Positions 44,061 through 51,092 of a stretch of DNA of 64,000 bases are shown one piece after another; position 1 is the first letter of the stretch, and the number at the start of each line of letters is the position of its first letter. Source of the stretch: Desulfobacteraceae bacterium UBA2174 (lineage in GTDB: Bacteria; Desulfobacterota; Desulfobacteria; Desulfobacterales; UBA2174). Where the stretch lies: positions 93,928 through 157,927 of the forward strand of contig DCWA01000030.1 in the NCBI GenBank assembly GCA_002327445.1. The letters run 5' to 3'. Under the pieces are notes generated by a model. The model searched no databases and was not told the origin of the DNA. It was given only the letters and a program-made list of their open reading frames with translations. The position numbers and the translations under genes were made by a program.

Positions 44061-44834
44061 TCAGTAGTTCGCTGTCATTCCGAACGCAATGAGGAATCTT
44101 GCCGCCTCCAAGAGATCCCTCGTCGCGTTGCTCCTCGGGATGACAGGGGGGTTGGCTCCGGATTCCTTGCGATGACAGGGGGTTGGCTCCGGATTCCTTG
44201 CGATGACTGGGGGGTTGGCCATGGGTCCACGATGTCCACTCAGTCCATGGTGTCCACTCAGTCCACTGTGTCCACTCAGTCCACTGTGTCCACTTTGTCC
44301 ACTGCGTCCACTCAGTCCACTGTGTCCACTTTGTCCGTTGTGGTGCTTTTCCCTCGCGCTTTTCAGACCTTGCTCAGCCAAGGCCTTCAAAACGGCGGGA
44401 ACGGTCCCCTTGGGGCTAACCTTGTACCAGGCCGCCGCGATGCGGCCGGCGGGGTCCACCAGAAAGGCGCTGCGCACCACGCCCATGTAGGATCGGCCGT
44501 AGAGCTTCTTTTCTCCCCAGACGCCATACGCCTCGGCCACCCGGTGATCGGCATCGCTGAGCAGCGGGAAACCGAGGCCGTGCTTTTCATCGAAGCGTTT
44601 CAGGGCCTCCGGCGCATCTGGGCTGATGCCCGCCACCGCCAGGCCGCGCGCGGCGAATTCCGTCAGGGCGTCGCGCACCGCCACGGCCTGGGTGGTGCAA
44701 CCTGAGGTGCCGGCCTTGGGATAGAAATAAATCAGCAGCGGCTTTCCGGCGAAATCCGCCAGCGCGACACGGTGGCCGCCTTGATCCATCAGGGCGAAAT
44801 CAGGGGCCTGGTCTCCAGGTTTCAGGAAGGCCAT
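44061..44834 (-). CDS. bcp: BCP-type thiol peroxidase with repeat-encoded C-terminal extension
   Basis: 257 residues; the family usually ends near 155. Residues 1-160 are a peroxiredoxin Q/BCP: GDQAPDFAL, the peroxidatic loop PKAGTSGCT (Cys46, Pro39/Thr43), and FLVDPAGRIAAAWYKV. The usual resolving Cys five residues later is Val51, so this is a 1-Cys form. Residues about 165-207 are encoded by a 9-bp tandem repeat and read SGHSGLSGHSGL-like. The last 50 residues are translated from two further repeats. ATG 44834 follows GGAG. It lies 113 bases behind mgtE. Confidence 0.88.
   Translation of the reverse strand: MAFLKPGDQAPDFALMDQGGHRVALADFAGKPLLIYFYPKAGTSGCTTQAVAVRDALTEFAARGLAVAGISPDAPEALKRFDEKHGLGFPLLSDADHRVAEAYGVWGEKKLYGRSYMGVVRSAFLVDPAGRIAAAWYKVSPKGTVPAVLKALAEQGLKSAREKHHNGQSGHSGLSGRSGQSGHSGLSGHSGLSGHHGLSGHRGPMANPPVIARNPEPTPCHRKESGANPPVIPRSNATRDLLEAARFLIAFGMTANY
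44074..44213. repeat. family A repeat copy 3 plus 31-bp tandem inside the bcp 3' end
   Basis: 44074-44144 is a short family A element (GTCATTCCGAACGCAATGAG ... TCCTCGGGATGAC). It is followed by two near-identical 31-bp units at 44151-44181 and 44182-44212 (GTTGGCTCCGGATTCCTTGC then GATGACAGGGG). Both are read antisense as part of bcp. Confidence 0.8.
44234..44341. repeat. 9-bp minisatellite (12 units) coding for Ser-Gly repeats in bcp
   Basis: Twelve 9-bp units alternate GTCCACTCA, GTCCACTGT and GTCCACTTT, with two or three point variants. Because the unit is a multiple of three, gain or loss of units would keep bcp in frame and only lengthen or shorten the tail. On the minus strand it encodes (Ser-Gly-x)n with His, Gln or Leu at x. 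Confidence 0.9.
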
Positions 44835-44947
44835 GGGAGTTCTCCACGTTTCGAGTAAAATGTCGTCGCTCGCATCTCGCCGGGAAGCCACCCGCCGGTA
44901 CGGCCTTCCGACGTGCCGCAACCGGTCCATCCCGGGCGATTTCGCCA

Positions 44948-46315
44948 TCAAACGGCCATCAGCCAGATCGCCACCTGGAAATAGATCGCGATTCCCGCCG
45001 CATCGATGATCGTGGCGATGAACGGCCCGGCGGTCAACGCCGGATCGAGGTTGAGCTTCTTCAGCAGCAACGGGAGCAGCGACCCCACCAGATTGGCGGT
45101 CAACAGCGTAACCAGCAGGGCCATTCCCACGATATACCCCAGCCTCAAATTCTCTTCCTGCCAAAATACGCGCAGCAGGGCCATCGCTCCCAGGGCCAGC
45201 CCCAGGGCCAGCCCCATGAACAGTTCCCTGGAGAACACCCGGGGAAAATCCCGCGGCCGGATTTCTCCCAGTGCCATGGCCCGCACAACCATGGTGGCCG
45301 ACTGGGTGCCGGCATTGCCGCTGGCGCCGATGACCATGGGGATGAAGAAGGACAGGGCCACCATCTGGTGAAGGACATCGACGTGGTAGGCCATCACCGA
45401 GGTGGACAGGATCGAGGTGAACAGCAGGATGGCCAGCCACCAGAAGCGGCTCCAGAACAGGCGCCCCAGAGGGCGGCGAAGGTACTCCTCCTCAAAGGGC
45501 AGCACCGCCGAAATCCGCTGGAAGTCCTCCGTGTTCTCCGCCTTGACGATGTCCATGGCATCGTCGAAGGTCACGATGCCCAGCAGGCGATTCTCATGAT
45601 CCACCACCGGCAAGGCGATGAAGTCGTACTTGGTCAACTGCTGCACCGTGGTTTCGATGCCGGTGTTGTGGGGCACGGAGATCGCATCCGTGGTCATCAC
45701 CTCGCAGAGCAGTTGGCGGGGCTTGGACATGATGAGGTGCCGCAAGCTGATCACGCCCAGCAAGTGGCGCTCCGCGTCCGTGATGTAAACATAGTAGATG
45801 GTCTCGCGATTGGGCGCCTGCAGCCGCAACTGGGCCAGTGCCTCTCCCACGGTGATGTGGGCGGGCAGGAAGGCGTACTCGGTGGTCATCTCGGCGCCGG
45901 CGGTGCCTTCTTCGTATTCCCAGAGGCGCTGGGTGGCATTGCGCTCCGCCTGGGCGATGAGCGGCATCAGCGCTTCACTCACCTCCGGGTCCACCTTCTT
46001 GAGCAGGTCGACCCGGTCGTCGGGCTCCATGTGCTCGACAAGCTGGAGCATGCGCTTGACGGGTCCGGCTTCCAGGCAGGCCTTTTGGGTCTCCATGGAC
46101 AGCCGGCTGAAGGTCTCGCCGGCCACCGAGTTGCCGATTTCCAGCAGGATTTCCACCAGTTCGTCAGGATCGAGGTCGGCCTGTTCGAGGATGTCGGCAA
46201 TGTCCGACGGATGCCGCTGGCGCAGCGACTCTATATCCCCGTACTCGGGATTGGTTCCCGCGGTGCTGGCGGACTCGGCCACACGGCTGGCATTGTTGCA
46301 GGGCGCGTAGGTCAT
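44948..46315 (-). CDS. mgtE: magnesium transporter MgtE
   Basis: 455 residues. The N-terminal superhelical Mg-sensing domain (HPSDIADILEQADLDP, AEMTTEYAFLPA) leads into a CBS pair (VMTTDAISVPHN, ALPVVDHENRLLGIVTFDDAMDI). Five membrane helices follow, with the pore-lining IGASGNAGTQSATMVVRAMALGE and the final GPFIATIIDAAGIAIYF. Cytosolic Mg closes the channel in known homologues. ATG 46315 follows GGAGG. No Mg-riboswitch was recognised upstream. Confidence 0.95.
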   Translation of the reverse strand: MTYAPCNNASRVAESASTAGTNPEYGDIESLRQRHPSDIADILEQADLDPDELVEILLEIGNSVAGETFSRLSMETQKACLEAGPVKRMLQLVEHMEPDDRVDLLKKVDPEVSEALMPLIAQAERNATQRLWEYEEGTAGAEMTTEYAFLPAHITVGEALAQLRLQAPNRETIYYVYITDAERHLLGVISLRHLIMSKPRQLLCEVMTTDAISVPHNTGIETTVQQLTKYDFIALPVVDHENRLLGIVTFDDAMDIVKAENTEDFQRISAVLPFEEEYLRRPLGRLFWSRFWWLAILLFTSILSTSVMAYHVDVLHQMVALSFFIPMVIGASGNAGTQSATMVVRAMALGEIRPRDFPRVFSRELFMGLALGLALGAMALLRVFWQEENLRLGYIVGMALLVTLLTANLVGSLLPLLLKKLNLDPALTAGPFIATIIDAAGIAIYFQVAIWLMAV

Positions 46316-46677
46316 GACGGCGCCTCCTTTCCGCAAGGGTCTCCACGGCTGGAAACCGCTGCAGGCCGGAAGCGCCCGGTCTCTCAATGCATGGGAAGAG
46401 GCGAGGCGGGGGTCGGCCCGAACGGTCTCCGGGCAATGGCAAGCCAGATATTCAACGGAACCGGATCATCCGGGTCATTCATTGGATGGGGACACGTTCC
46501 AGGGTCTCCGTCCATCAGGGGGTCCTTCCTTTGCTGTCGGGTTCTGTTTCGGCCCGGGCCGGCCGGGCGGGCAACACCGCCGCGGCACCAGGGCACCCAT
46601 CTTTGGGGCGGTGCAATCTACCCCCAGCCGGCGGTTTCTGTCAAGCGCCAAGGCGGCTTGCGCCACACCTTGGGCGG
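46316..46677. other. intergenic region upstream of mgtE
   Basis: 362 bases with no credible gene and no riboswitch I can recognise. It should hold the minus-strand mgtE promoter. GC content stays high throughout, and I cannot fix hexamers. Confidence 0.4.
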
Positions 46678-47103
46678 TTAGCGCCGCTTGGCGCCCATCT
46701 GCCGGCGTTCGGCGGAAAGTTCTTCCAACAGGGCTTTCAGGGTCCAGGTTTCGGAGGTCGGGGTCAAGGCGGCCCAAAGCGCCGCCTGCATCCCGGTTTT
46801 CTTGCAGACGTTCATCAGGGTGTGCAGCTCGTTTTCGGTGATTCCGGCCACGATCACCGCCCGCTTGAGCGCCGACCCGGCGCCGAAGCCGGTATCGGCC
46901 GGATGTTGAAAAAGGACCCCCACTTTCCCGGCTGCATCGTCGGCTACGGCCCAAACGACGGGCACACCGGCGAGGCCGGCGACATCCAGGACCTTCTTGA
47001 ATTTGGGCTGGGCCTCGCGGCCGAATCCGCACAAAACCAGCTTGCGGGGTCCGTACAGGGGCTCGTCGGAGTGGGCGAGTTTTTCAAATCGGGCTTCGGC
47101 CAT
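46678..47103 (-). CDS. DUF3783-domain protein
   Basis: 141 residues, soluble. The C-terminal half has the DUF3783 pattern AVIVAGITENELHTLMN, CKKTG, ALWAALTPTSETWTLKALLEELSAER. The N-terminal half contains LVLCGFG and FKKVLDVAGLAG. Function unknown; members often sit next to metal-chelating YkgJ genes, as here (92 bases downstream of 47196-47951). GGGAGA precedes the ATG. Confidence 0.75.
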   Translation of the reverse strand: MAEARFEKLAHSDEPLYGPRKLVLCGFGREAQPKFKKVLDVAGLAGVPVVWAVADDAAGKVGVLFQHPADTGFGAGSALKRAVIVAGITENELHTLMNVCKKTGMQAALWAALTPTSETWTLKALLEELSAERRQMGAKRR

Positions 47104-47195
47104 CTTCAGTCTCCCGCGAGCGCGTCAGCGGCGCTTGATGGTTTCAAATTCCGGGGCCATTTTATCAAACTGGAGATTCCCGGAATTCCCCAATT

Positions 47196-47951
47196 TCAAG
47201 TTTCAAATTCCCGCCGCCGGAACCCGATGCATCCGGTCATCTCCGCATGCTTGCGGCTGCCGGGATACTGGCGACAGATTTCCGGCCGAATCTCGTGAAT
47301 ACGGCAGGCAAAACGCCCGGGGGTTTCCTCCACCAGCCAGGGGCACACGTCGGTGAAGCAGCCGGTGGCCGGATCGATCCACAGGCGGCAGGCCACGACC
47401 CGCCCCTCACGCCGGACAGGGGCGATCCAGGCCAGGATATCCTGGCGGCCCAACGCCTCGAAACGCGCCCAGTCGGCTGCGGTGCCCGCATTCTTGAAAT
47501 CCAGTGCGCTGCAGCAGTGGCCGCAGCGCCGGCAGGCGAAATCGCCCATTCCGGTCTCGACCCACAGGCCTCGCCGCCCGTCCTTTTCCCCCACCCGCGT
47601 CCGCCCGTGAAACACCCGGTAGCAGATGGCGGCGAGTTGTTCCAACGGCGGTGGTGCTTCCTTGAGCCGGGCCACCAGAATGTCCCCCAGCATCCGGGCG
47701 TCGAGGCGTTCCGGCCGCCCAGCGGCGCCGATACGCAGCCACAGCTCATCCCGCGACGCGCCCGGGGTGACCAGGGCCTGGTCCCCGAAAACCAAGGGCA
47801 CCAGGCTGCAGAAAAGTCCCGTCTGGGGCGCGTACTGGGCGAAATCGAGGCGGATGGCCTCCAGCGCCTCATCGAGGGTCAAAAAAATCTCGTCTGGAGC
47901 GCGTTCCGGCTTTTGGACGGGGTGATCCCCTTTGCTTTCGAATGCGTCCAT
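47196..47951 (-). CDS. YkgJ-family cysteine-cluster protein
   Basis: 251 residues. A central CRRCGHCCSALDF is the zinc/iron-chelating YkgJ signature. More cysteines follow in VACRLW, VCPWLVEETPGRFACRIHEIRPEICRQYPG and MTGCIGF, a typical eight-cysteine set. It is larger than the 41464 paralogue because of a non-conserved N-terminal 120 residues. Function unknown; metal binding likely. It may be cotranscribed with the DUF3783 gene. Confidence 0.8.
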   Translation of the reverse strand: MDAFESKGDHPVQKPERAPDEIFLTLDEALEAIRLDFAQYAPQTGLFCSLVPLVFGDQALVTPGASRDELWLRIGAAGRPERLDARMLGDILVARLKEAPPPLEQLAAICYRVFHGRTRVGEKDGRRGLWVETGMGDFACRRCGHCCSALDFKNAGTAADWARFEALGRQDILAWIAPVRREGRVVACRLWIDPATGCFTDVCPWLVEETPGRFACRIHEIRPEICRQYPGSRKHAEMTGCIGFRRREFET

Positions 47952-48119
47952 GATTCCTGCGACTGCACTGCCGGCGGTGCTTCAGCCGGCCCCGAAAGCC
48001 GCCATGCCCCGGGAAACCGGTCTATCTCGGCTTCCGGCATCACCGCCAACAAAATCTTGCCAGCGCAAAATTAATTTTGCAGATCCGGCATCGGTTTTTG
48101 GCAATGCCATTCCATCCTC

Positions 48120-48164
48120 AAAAAAACAAACCGGCTTCAGGTGACGGTGCCTGAAACCGGTTTG
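48120..48164 (-). terminator. intrinsic terminator of the sigma-54 activator gene
   Basis: On the minus strand CAAACCGG-TTTCAGG pairs with CCTGAAG-CCGGTTTG (about 15 bp with one mismatch), followed by seven Ts (48120-48126 as As on the plus strand). It lies about 90 bases past the stop of the activator gene. Nothing coding is seen between it and the YkgJ gene. Confidence 0.85.
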
Positions 48165-48251
48165 TCGGCAGTATGGAATACAACTGCACAGGAGGTATGT
48201 CCGAAAATCCAAGCAATCTTCATGCCAGAAAAACCTTTTTTCTCTTTTCTA

Positions 48252-49670
48252 TCATTCGCTCTGGGAAATCAGTACCTGCCGCGGGTTGATCCCGTATTTG
48301 CGCATGCGGTTCCATACCGTTCCGCGGGACACGCCGAGCAGACGCGCCGCCAGGCTTTGGTTGCCTCCGGCTCGGGTCAAAGCCGAGATCAGGATGTCCT
48401 TGGACGACAAACCGGCATGGGTTGTCGGCCTTGCCGCGGCCGGCATCGAGACGGCGGCGGTCACGGGCGGAACGGTGGCGCTCCGAGCCACGATCCCCGG
48501 AGGCAGATGCATCGGCTGGATGGCCCCCCCCGGGCAGGCCACAAACGCGTATTCAAAGGCGCTGCGCAGCTCGCGCACGTTTCCCGGCCAGCCATAGGCC
48601 ATCAGCTTCCCCATGGTGTCGTAGGCGATGGTCTCCACCGGTTTGTCGCTCTTGAGCTGAAGCCGGCGGAAAAAGGATTCGGCCAGCAGCGGAATGTCCT
48701 CCATCCGCTCCCGCAGCGGCGGCAGCATCAACGGGATGACGTTGATCCGATAAAACAGGTCCTCGCGGAAGCGCCCCTCGGCCACCATGCGCACCAGATC
48801 CCGGTTGGTGGCCGTGACGATGCGCACGTCCACCTGGATGGGGCGGTTGTCGCCCACCCGCTCGATGACCTTTTCCTCCAGCACCCGCAGCAGTTTTACC
48901 TGGGTGGTCATGGGCAGATCGCCGATTTCGTCGAGAAAGATGTCGCCGCCGTGAGCCGCCTCGAAACGCCCCTGGCGGGTCTGGACGGCGCCGGTGAACG
49001 CTCCGCGCACGTGGCCGAACAGTTCGCTTTCCAGCAGGGTCTCGGCCAGGGCGGCGCAGTTCACCTTGACGTAAGGCTTTGCCCGGCGGGGGCCGCGATG
49101 GTGGATCGCCCGGGCCACCAATTCCTTGCCCGTGCCGCTTTCGCCGAAGATGATCACCGGTGCGTCGCTGTCGGCGGCGTTTTCGATCATGGCGAACACG
49201 GCCTGCATGGCCGGAGACTGGCCGATGATTCCCTCGAACCCGTCCTGGGCCGACAGCTCACGCCGGAAGGCCTCGATCTGGCGTTCCCGGTCCACCAAGG
49301 CGCTGATGTCCGTCAAGGTTTCCACCCCGCCCAGCACCTGGTCGTTTTTGTCGCGCAGCACGGCGGCGTTCTTGAGCACCGGGACATCGCGGCCCGAGCG
49401 GTGGCGGATCGTGCAACGATGTCGCCGCACCCTGCCGGTGCGAAACAGCGGACACCAGTGGCCATCGCTCTGACCCCGCTCCCGGTTGCAGGTCGGGCAC
49501 TGCAAGATGGTGCAGGACTGCCCCACCACCTCCTCGATCGCGTACCCCGTAACATCGGCAAAGGCCGCGTTGACTGTCACGATGGTCCCGTCGGTATCCA
49601 CGATCATCACGGCGTCCTGGATGGTATCCACCACGGTCCGCCAATAAGTGTTCAATTCCTGTTCAAGCAT
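48252..49670 (-). CDS. sigma-54-dependent activator with cysteine-rich PAS domain
   Basis: 472 residues. A PAS domain (residues 8-125) contains a cysteine cluster: Cys53, Cys58, Cys61, Cys73, Cys86 (SCTILQCPTC ... HWCP ... RHRC), suggesting an Fe-S or metal/redox sensor. The AAA+ domain has Walker A GESGTGKE (176-183), the sigma-54 contact GAFTGA (223-228) and DIFLDEIGDLP. The C-terminal Fis-type HTH is NQSLAARLLGVSRGTVWNRM. ATG 49670 with AGGTAAG upstream is preferred; the frame stays open to 49898 but that would cover the palindrome and promoter region. Divergent from the tusA-mvhD-hdr train, its probable target. Confidence 0.92.
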   Translation of the reverse strand: MLEQELNTYWRTVVDTIQDAVMIVDTDGTIVTVNAAFADVTGYAIEEVVGQSCTILQCPTCNRERGQSDGHWCPLFRTGRVRRHRCTIRHRSGRDVPVLKNAAVLRDKNDQVLGGVETLTDISALVDRERQIEAFRRELSAQDGFEGIIGQSPAMQAVFAMIENAADSDAPVIIFGESGTGKELVARAIHHRGPRRAKPYVKVNCAALAETLLESELFGHVRGAFTGAVQTRQGRFEAAHGGDIFLDEIGDLPMTTQVKLLRVLEEKVIERVGDNRPIQVDVRIVTATNRDLVRMVAEGRFREDLFYRINVIPLMLPPLRERMEDIPLLAESFFRRLQLKSDKPVETIAYDTMGKLMAYGWPGNVRELRSAFEYAFVACPGGAIQPMHLPPGIVARSATVPPVTAAVSMPAAARPTTHAGLSSKDILISALTRAGGNQSLAARLLGVSRGTVWNRMRKYGINPRQVLISQSE

Positions 49671-49691
49671 CGTTCTTACCTGTTTGCATTC

Positions 49692-49756
49692 TAGACACCT
49701 GTCTAAATATCCTACATAGTCGGTTTTCAACTCACAGGCAAGCCTCTTGGGTTGCC
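49692..49756. promoter_or_regulatory. palindromic sites, possible activator-binding (UAS) region
   Basis: TAGACA-CC-TGTCTA (49692-49705) is a perfect 6-bp-arm palindrome. GGCAAGCC-TCTT-GGGTTGCC (49737-49756) is a second with 7 of 8 pairs. They lie about 100-160 bases upstream of the sigma-54 promoter, the usual distance for enhancer sites of such activators. Which one, if either, is bound cannot be told. Confidence 0.4.
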
Positions 49757-49852
49757 CCAGCTCATTGCCAAGGCTCAGGAGCTGAACAACAGTCATTTTT
49801 TCAGTTAGTTGTCTCGACTGGTAACCATTTCCCGAACCGCTCTTGTCCCGGT

Positions 49853-49868
49853 TGGCATCCGCCTTGCT
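49853..49868 (+). promoter_or_regulatory. sigma-54 (-24/-12) promoter
   Basis: TGGCA-N6-TTGCT: the GG and GC dinucleotides have exactly the required spacing (consensus TGGCAC-N5-TTGCW). Transcription would start near 49880, about 35 bases before the tusA-like ATG at 49914. A sigma-54 activator gene is divergent next to it, which strongly supports function. Confidence 0.8.
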
Positions 49869-49913
49869 CAATCCGATGGGCAGCGATGATCCAAACAACT
49901 ACCGGATGGGCCC

Positions 49914-50201
49914 ATGGCCGAATTGAAACTCGACCTCCACGACAGCCTCCAACCCCTGGCCTTGCTCAAGGTCAATCAGACCTTGCGGGCCATGCGCACC
50001 GGGGACCGGCTGGACATCCGCGGGGCCGATCCGAGCACGTTCCAGGCCCTGATGCGACTTTTTCCCGAAGCCCGTTTCACCGTCACCGAGGCCCGGCTGC
50101 ATCCGGCGGGATACTGCATCCGACTGAAGTGCCGACAAACCCCTCATTCAGATTTGGACCGGGTGGGAACGCCCGTTCCAGCGAAAGGAGATCCGAGATG
50201 A
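49914..50201 (+). CDS. TusA-like protein lacking the catalytic cysteine
   Basis: 95 residues with the TusA/SirA two-layer fold pattern: LDLHDSLQPLALLKVNQTLRAM, then GDRLDIRGADPSTFQAL. In TusA the loop reads CPxP and the Cys carries a persulfide. Here the corresponding residues are Gln13-Pro14, so sulfur carriage by this residue is impossible. It may be a scaffold or partner of the normal TusA encoded next, whose ATG overlaps its stop. First gene behind the sigma-54 promoter. Confidence 0.72.
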   Translation: MAELKLDLHDSLQPLALLKVNQTLRAMRTGDRLDIRGADPSTFQALMRLFPEARFTVTEARLHPAGYCIRLKCRQTPHSDLDRVGTPVPAKGDPR

Positions 50202-50449
50202 CCACCGATCTGAGCAGTATGAAAGCCGACAACACCGTGGACGCCCGTGGCAGCGCCTGCCCCGGCCCCCTGCTGGAAGCGAAGAAAGGCATTGGCAAAG
50301 TCAAGGTGGGCCAGGTGCTGGAAATTTTCTCCAACGACAGCGGCACCCGGCGCGACATACCGGCCTGGGCGGGCAAGGTGGGCCACGAGTACATCGGGTT
50401 TGTCGAAGCCGACGGCTACGACAAGCATTTCGTGCGCCGCAAGAAGTGA
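50198..50449 (+). CDS. tusA: TusA-family sulfur carrier
   Basis: 83 residues. VDARGSACPGPLLEAKKGIGKVKVGQ is split by the catalytic Cys21 of the C-P-x-P motif; the C-terminal strand pair follows (YIGFVEADGYDKHFV). TusA proteins relay persulfide sulfur, and in sHdr or Dsr systems deliver it to the core enzyme. ATGA overlap with the preceding gene and GAAAGGAG fix the start. Confidence 0.9.
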   Translation: MTTDLSSMKADNTVDARGSACPGPLLEAKKGIGKVKVGQVLEIFSNDSGTRRDIPAWAGKVGHEYIGFVEADGYDKHFVRRKK

Positions 50450-50506
50450 TGTTGGGGCGAATTTGAACTTCCACCCACGGCTGAAACCGGACGCGGAGCG
50501 AAAATC

Positions 50507-50911
50507 ATGACCACGGCAACCCGGTCCAGGGGTAACAAGATCCTCGTCTTGGCCACCGAAAGCTGCGCCTACCCTGGCGCCGACTCGGTGGGCCAGGCCC
50601 ACTCGAGCTATCCGGCCAACGTCTACATCCTGCGCGTCAAGGCCCCGGTGCTCTTTCCCGATCGCTTCTACATCGACTGCTTCGACAAGGGGATCGCCGG
50701 CATCGTCGTCATGTCCTGCGGCGAGGAATGCCCTTACGACGGGGCCTACCACGCGCTGGCCAAACGGTTGGACCGGGTCTACCAGGAGATGAAGGCCCGC
50801 GACATCGATATCCGCCGCCTGCGTCTCACGGCCATCTGCACGGTCTGCAACCGGGCCTTTCTCAACGAAGTCAACCAGATGAATGCGGTGGTGGGGGAGT
50901 TGAATAACTGA
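50507..50911 (+). CDS. mvhD: MvhD-like hydrogenase/heterodisulfide-reductase iron-sulfur subunit
   Basis: 134 residues of the MvhD/FlpD family, the [2Fe-2S] protein that brings electrons to HdrA. Visible features: KILVLATESCAYPGAD (Cys20), YPANVYILRVKA, GIVVMSCGEECPYDGAYHALAKRLD (Cys71, Cys75) and LTAICTVCNRAFLNEVNQM (Cys111, Cys114). No hydrogenase genes accompany it, so the electron donor must be another protein. It lies 57 bases after tusA and before two hdrA genes. Confidence 0.87.
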   Translation: MTTATRSRGNKILVLATESCAYPGADSVGQAHSSYPANVYILRVKAPVLFPDRFYIDCFDKGIAGIVVMSCGEECPYDGAYHALAKRLDRVYQEMKARDIDIRRLRLTAICTVCNRAFLNEVNQMNAVVGELNN

Positions 50912-51060
50912 AGTGACTAAAGTGACAAGTGCCTAAAGTGCCTAAAGTTAAGGAATTAATTACCATTTATATAAACTACCGGAGCGGAGCGACACCACAA
51001 CTTTAGTCACTTTAGTTCACTTTAGCTCACTTTGGGCACCCATCGCTTTAGGCACTTTTT
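50911..51060. repeat. intergenic repeat family B, copy 1
   Basis: Runs of the 9-mer AAGTGCCTA/AAGTGACTA on the left and its complement (TTTAGTCAC, TTTAGGCAC) on the right flank a core ATATAAACTACCGGAGCGGAG. The whole can fold into a long hairpin. A second copy with the same core is at 56080-56200, in the same gene train. Confidence 0.8.
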
Positions 51061-51092
51061 TGCTTCTTTCCGCCTCAAGGGGAACAACGCCA

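Noticed and set aside
44234..44341. CRISPR or intergenic satellite
   Set aside because: 9-bp units without spacers, in frame with and inside the bcp coding sequence.
46316..46677. Magnesium riboswitch in front of mgtE
   Set aside because: I could not find the conserved M-box elements; only GC-rich sequence without clear pairing.
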